A model generated the notes under the pieces. That model had not been told where the DNA came from. It made no database searches and saw only the letters and a list, made by a program, of their open reading frames with translations. DNA of 8,861 bases, taken from assembly GCA_047445235.1 (NCBI GenBank), contig JBLGEO010000036.1:1-8861 (forward strand), written 5' to 3'. A program made the translations under genes and the position numbers. The stretch is from JBDSRX01 sp047445235. GTDB taxonomy: Bacteria > Patescibacteriota > Dojkabacteria > J137. This document shows, piece by piece, positions 5,218 through 8,861 of the stretch (its first letter is position 1; each line of letters begins with the position of its first letter).

Positions 5218-7080
5218 ATGGCTAGAAACTTTGTACCAAAATATATTATTCCAACTTACGAGATTTCAAACAGAGATTTTCAAATTGTAGGTGCAAAAGG
5301 TGTGGATGAATTTCGTTTATATAAATCTGGTTTGCCAACCTTAGATGGATTTGCAATAACCATAGAAGGTTTTGATGAGTTCGTAGATGATTCTCAGATT
5401 TTAAAAATACTTTCTCAGTCGGATGGTACCGATTTAGAAATAATTTCTAAAAGAATTAAAAGAGCAATTGATAGCACGCCATTAAGAGATGTGTTTGTAA
5501 AAAGTATTTCCCATGAGTTTAATGTTTTAAACAGGCTTGGAAAGACTCACCTACTAAATGTAATACCTACATTCCATACATCCAATCCATTACTTTTAGA
5601 TATTGTAAGAGATAGGCAAATTTTAATTTCCGATATAGATGGCTTTATAAAAGAGCTTAAAGATTTGTGGTCAGAGTTATTTTCTAAAGAGCTTCTTAGT
5701 ACAAGAATTTCTGTAGATAATTTTGATATTACCTCCTTATCGGTTTTGGTTTTAAGAATTCCAGAATTTGAAGTTTCTGGGAAATTAAATATCACTTCTT
5801 TCAATAAAGAATTAATTCTCCAAGCCGAATATGGAGATGTCGACAGAGATTTATTCTATGCAGATGAGTACTTAGTAGATTTAAAATCAAACAATATTCT
5901 AGAAAAAAGGATTAATCTACAGAATAGAATGCTGGTAAGAAAGAAAGATGAATTAATAACTGTTCCGGTTTCTAAAGCATGGCAGGGAAAACAAAAGATC
6001 CAAGATAATAAAATTAAGAGTTTGTCTGTTTACGCTTCTAAGGCTGAAAAGATATTTAGAAAAGATGTATCGATAGACTTCGGAATTCATAGAGGAAAGG
6101 CCTTCTTTTTTAATTTGAGATATGTTTCTGTAAGTTTTCTTAAAGAAAAAAGTCATGAGATTTGGAGTGAAGAAGGTGTTATGGGGGCAGAAAAAGATAT
6201 CGTAGAGGCAACATTTGCCGAGGAACTTGCACAAATTAGTTCGGCAATTCCAGTTTACACAGAGCAAGCATTTGAAAGAAAAGAAGAGCATGGCTTTAGT
6301 TTAATAAGAAGATTAAGAGGTTTGGAAAAACATTCTTTTACAGATGAATATTCAAAAGAAATTGATATCCTTGTAGATATTAAAGCAGCGGGCTCTGAAA
6401 TTTACGGGATCATGAAAAAATATGCTGGTGTTTTTGCAGATATGGGAGACTTTTACGATTCTTCTAAAAAGGCATTCTCTCTAAGTGATTATTACGATCT
6501 TTTTAAGCAATATACTACAACATTGTCTGGAATTGCATTTCAAAATAGTGAGAATCCATTTTTATTAAAACTAATTGATTATAGTCCAGAAAAGATGACG
6601 CCATTGGACTATACAGAGGTTATAACTACAGAGCTTTTAGTCTTAAAAAAGCTAATGGATGAATATGGACATCAAAATATTGACTTAATACTACCAGCTG
6701 TTTCTACTGTTGAAGACTTGGTGTTCTTCTTTAAAATCTTTAATACAGTAGATTTAAACCAGTTAAAGAAGATGAGTAAAGTTTACGTAAGTATTACATC
6801 TCCATCGTTTATTTACGAAATAAACAGGTTCGATTTTAGGAGAGAAAATCTACTTGATGGAATTTTCTTGGATTTAAATTTGTTGATGAAAAAGTTTTTT
6901 CAGAAAGATAAATTTACACAAAGAGACTATAAGCTAATCTATGAACTACTAGAGAAAGTTATTCATGGTAGAGAAAAGGAACTAGACTTAATAATAAAGG
7001 TTAACAAGCAAAACAAAGATCAGATAAAAGAATTATTAGAATATAAGCCTAATGCAGTTGTTTTGGATTTCTTAGACTAA
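5218..7080 (+). CDS. PEP synthase/PPDK-like protein, predicted inactive, no phosphohistidine domain
   Basis: A 620-residue soluble protein that follows the phosphoenolpyruvate synthase/pyruvate phosphate dikinase layout but is shorter than PEP synthase (about 800). The N-terminal ATP-grasp half begins with GAKGVDEF...SGLPTLDGFAIT (25-48) and continues to IDFGIHRGKAFFFNLRYV (286-303), the counterpart of the IEWA...QARPV strand. Its RSSA-ED nucleotide-binding segment reads PTFHTSNP (117-124), and the SGV-FT motif is SGKLNIT (187-193). The swivelling domain with the HGG-SHAAI phosphohistidine motif is not recognisable; only about 70 residues (305-375) fill its place. The C-terminal barrel half is traceable through GHQNIDLILPAVSTVED (484-500), but MxEIPS becomes SITSPS (525-530), SNDL becomes LNLL (553-556), and the catalytic CGE position is VNK (595-597). 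PEP synthesis is therefore unlikely, yet the frame is intact. Only one good ATG exists and no Shine-Dalgarno site is seen. A scaffold or regulatory role is possible but unproven. Confidence 0.75.
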   Translation: MARNFVPKYIIPTYEISNRDFQIVGAKGVDEFRLYKSGLPTLDGFAITIEGFDEFVDDSQILKILSQSDGTDLEIISKRIKRAIDSTPLRDVFVKSISHEFNVLNRLGKTHLLNVIPTFHTSNPLLLDIVRDRQILISDIDGFIKELKDLWSELFSKELLSTRISVDNFDITSLSVLVLRIPEFEVSGKLNITSFNKELILQAEYGDVDRDLFYADEYLVDLKSNNILEKRINLQNRMLVRKKDELITVPVSKAWQGKQKIQDNKIKSLSVYASKAEKIFRKDVSIDFGIHRGKAFFFNLRYVSVSFLKEKSHEIWSEEGVMGAEKDIVEATFAEELAQISSAIPVYTEQAFERKEEHGFSLIRRLRGLEKHSFTDEYSKEIDILVDIKAAGSEIYGIMKKYAGVFADMGDFYDSSKKAFSLSDYYDLFKQYTTTLSGIAFQNSENPFLLKLIDYSPEKMTPLDYTEVITTELLVLKKLMDEYGHQNIDLILPAVSTVEDLVFFFKIFNTVDLNQLKKMSKVYVSITSPSFIYEINRFDFRRENLLDGIFLDLNLLMKKFFQKDKFTQRDYKLIYELLEKVIHGREKELDLIIKVNKQNKDQIKELLEYKPNAVVLDFLD

Positions 7081-7086
7081 TCGAGA

Positions 7087-7116
7087 TTGACATTTCTCCA
7101 TGTGTACAAATATAAT
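7087..7116 (+). promoter_or_regulatory. Consensus sigma70 promoter of argS
   Basis: A perfect TTGACA (7087-7092) and a perfect TATAAT (7111-7116) are separated by 18 bases. The predicted transcription start is about base 7123-7125, while the argS ATG is at 7125. The transcript would therefore carry zero to two untranslated bases. It lies in the 44-base gap after the PEP synthase-like gene and makes argS an independent unit. Confidence 0.88.
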
Positions 7117-7124
7117 CCAAAGAT

Positions 7125-8840
7125 ATGAATATTAAAGAAGAACTTAAAAAATTAGTAGAAAACTCCTTAAAATCACTAGGGTATGAAACTGTTGTTGTGA
7201 TAGAAACTCCTAAAGACCCAACTCATGGTGATTTCTCAACAAATGCAGCTATGAGATTAGCTGGTCAACTTAAGAAAAGTCCTGAAGATATAGCTGAGGA
7301 GATTGTAGAAAAGATGCAAGAGTCAGATTTAGTAGATAGTGTTGAAGTAATGAATCCAGGATTTATTAACTTCACTTTATCACCTGAGATTTATAAGAAT
7401 ATAATTTCACAAATTAGTGAACAAAAAGACAATTTTGGTAAGAGCGACTTTGGAGAAAATAAAGAGGTAATGATTGAGTTTGGCCAACCAAATACCCATA
7501 AAGCTTTTCATGTAGGTCATTTAAAAAGTGCAGTATCTGGACTTTCGATGGTTAAATTACACGAAAATCTTGGTTATAAAGTTATTAAAGCAAATTTTTT
7601 TGGTGACGTTGGAATGCAGGTCGCTAAGACTACATGGGCATATATGCATGCTGAAGTACCAACTGACTTTGAATCTTGGGACCATAATGCAAAAATGAAG
7701 TTTATAGACGATTGCTATGTCAAAGGAGCTACTTCTTTTAAAGAAGATCCTTCAGCAGAAAAAGAAATTAGGCAGATTAATAAGGATATATATGCAGGGA
7801 CAGATAATGAAAGTGTAAAGACATACAAATATTTAAGAGAAAAGAGTTTAGAACATCAATCAGAAATCTGGAAAAGTTTGGGAATTAAATTTGATAGAGA
7901 ATATCCAGAAAGTGAAATACAGGCAGAAGCTATAGAAATTGTAAAAAAACATATTGGTGATATTTTTGAAGAGAGTGAAGGAGCTATTATTTTTAAAGGT
8001 GAAAAAATTGGCTTAAATAACTGGGTTTTTTTAACAAGCGAAGGTAATCCAACATATTCTGCAAAAGATTTGGGACTTGCACATAAGAAGTTTGAAGAAT
8101 ATCCAAATATGGAGAAAGGAATTGTTACTACGTCAGTAGAACAAAAAGATTACTTTCGAGCTGTAATTCATATTCTTAATATAATTCAACCAGAAACAAA
8201 AGGAAGGTATTTCCATATTCCATTTGGTTGGATGTTAAGAGGAAATAAGAAATTCAGTTCTCGAATGGGTGGAAGTATTAAAGGAATGGATGTTTTAAAC
8301 GAGATTGAAGAAGTAGCTTACAAAAAGATTTCTGAACTTAGAGATTATACCGAGGAAGAGAAGAAAGATATTGTCCATAAAGTTTCTATTGCCGGACTAA
8401 AATTTCTGATCTTGTCACATGAATTTCATAAGGATTTTAATTATGACCCAGAGCAGTTCCTAAGTTTTGAAGGTTACTCTGGTCCTTATCTTCTTTACAC
8501 ATATGCTCGTGCAAATTCTATTCTTACAAAGTCTGAAGAGTTAAAAAGCTATGATCTTAAAAACGCGCTAAAGTCTGAGTCTGAACTTAATTTGCTAAAG
8601 CTACTAAATGCTTATCCAGATACTGCAAAAGATTCTGGAATAAACATTGCACCACATACAATCTGTAATTACCTTTACGATCTTTCACAAGCTTATAACT
8701 CATTCTATGCAAATTGCAGGGTGTTAAACGCAGAAACAGAAGATGATAAGAACGCTCGAATTGCACTAACTCAAGCTACTGCCCAAGTCTTAAAAAATGG
8801 ACTTAACCTTCTTGGGATTGATGTTGTAGAGAAGATGTAG
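7125..8840 (+). CDS. argS: Arginyl-tRNA synthetase
   Basis: Class I aminoacyl-tRNA synthetase that charges tRNA-Arg with arginine using ATP. It is complete at 571 residues, a normal length for the family. The N-terminal Add1 domain, which contacts the tRNA D-loop, spans about 1-100 and includes DPTHGDFSTNAA (31-42). The HIGH signature reads HVGH (129-132) in the context FGQPNTHKAFHVGHLKS. The KMSKS-equivalent loop is KFSSRMG (376-382), a degenerate form common in ArgRS. The C-terminal DALR anticodon-binding domain starts near GPYLLYTYARANSIL (453-467) and ends with the usual LNLLGID...M tail. The insert at about 175-235 is charged and helical-looking. The start at 7125 is supported by the domain length and by the promoter just upstream. 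There is no Shine-Dalgarno sequence, as expected for a leaderless message. Confidence 0.97.
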   Translation: MNIKEELKKLVENSLKSLGYETVVVIETPKDPTHGDFSTNAAMRLAGQLKKSPEDIAEEIVEKMQESDLVDSVEVMNPGFINFTLSPEIYKNIISQISEQKDNFGKSDFGENKEVMIEFGQPNTHKAFHVGHLKSAVSGLSMVKLHENLGYKVIKANFFGDVGMQVAKTTWAYMHAEVPTDFESWDHNAKMKFIDDCYVKGATSFKEDPSAEKEIRQINKDIYAGTDNESVKTYKYLREKSLEHQSEIWKSLGIKFDREYPESEIQAEAIEIVKKHIGDIFEESEGAIIFKGEKIGLNNWVFLTSEGNPTYSAKDLGLAHKKFEEYPNMEKGIVTTSVEQKDYFRAVIHILNIIQPETKGRYFHIPFGWMLRGNKKFSSRMGGSIKGMDVLNEIEEVAYKKISELRDYTEEEKKDIVHKVSIAGLKFLILSHEFHKDFNYDPEQFLSFEGYSGPYLLYTYARANSILTKSEELKSYDLKNALKSESELNLLKLLNAYPDTAKDSGINIAPHTICNYLYDLSQAYNSFYANCRVLNAETEDDKNARIALTQATAQVLKNGLNLLGIDVVEKM

Positions 8841-8861
8841 TTTACATTCATGTCATTACTG

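Overview
The window looks like a compact, AT-rich bacterial chromosome segment. All eight genes are on the + strand and gaps are short; no tRNA, rRNA, insertion sequence or CRISPR array is visible. A Mur ligase, a bacterial-type DnaJ and a consensus TTGACA/TATAAT promoter point to Bacteria. Strong divergence of familiar families, tight gene overlaps and almost no Shine-Dalgarno sequences suggest a reduced lineage such as the Candidate Phyla Radiation (Patescibacteria). That placement is inference and no closer one is attempted. UGA acts as a normal stop: the rhomboid gene ends in tandem TGA TGA, so the UGA=Gly code of Absconditabacteria/Gracilibacteria does not apply.

Layout. (1) 3-1046: a 5'-truncated dnaJ chaperone gene, overlapped by 11 bases by a small three-helix membrane protein gene (1036-1413). 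An inverted repeat straddles the stop codon of the latter. (2) 1414-1556: a regulatory gap with a TTGACA promoter, a LexA-box-like imperfect palindrome over the -35 and a perfect 12-base palindrome in the spacer. (3) 1557-5126: a tightly packed four-gene run. It holds a cupin-type glucose-6-phosphate-isomerase-like protein whose metal ligands appear lost, a rhomboid intramembrane protease with its catalytic residues intact, an adenylate kinase with a zinc-type LID, and a MurE-like ligase lacking the usual N-terminal UDP-binding domain. Junctions are TAATG, ATGA and 8 bases, which implies cotranscription and probable translational coupling. (4) 5218-7080: a 620-residue protein that follows the PEP synthase/pyruvate phosphate dikinase fold order, but has no recognisable phosphohistidine domain and has lost the signature active-site residues. 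(5) 7125-8840: a complete arginyl-tRNA synthetase gene behind a consensus promoter placed so close to the ATG that its mRNA should be leaderless.

How the genes may fit together. DnaJ, adenylate kinase and ArgRS are housekeeping functions; the Mur ligase is a cell-wall function and the rhomboid a membrane-proteolysis function. The most unusual feature is that two central-carbon enzyme families (GPI and PEP synthase) occur here as apparent pseudoenzymes, kept as long intact reading frames. That suggests selection for a non-catalytic or altered role rather than decay.
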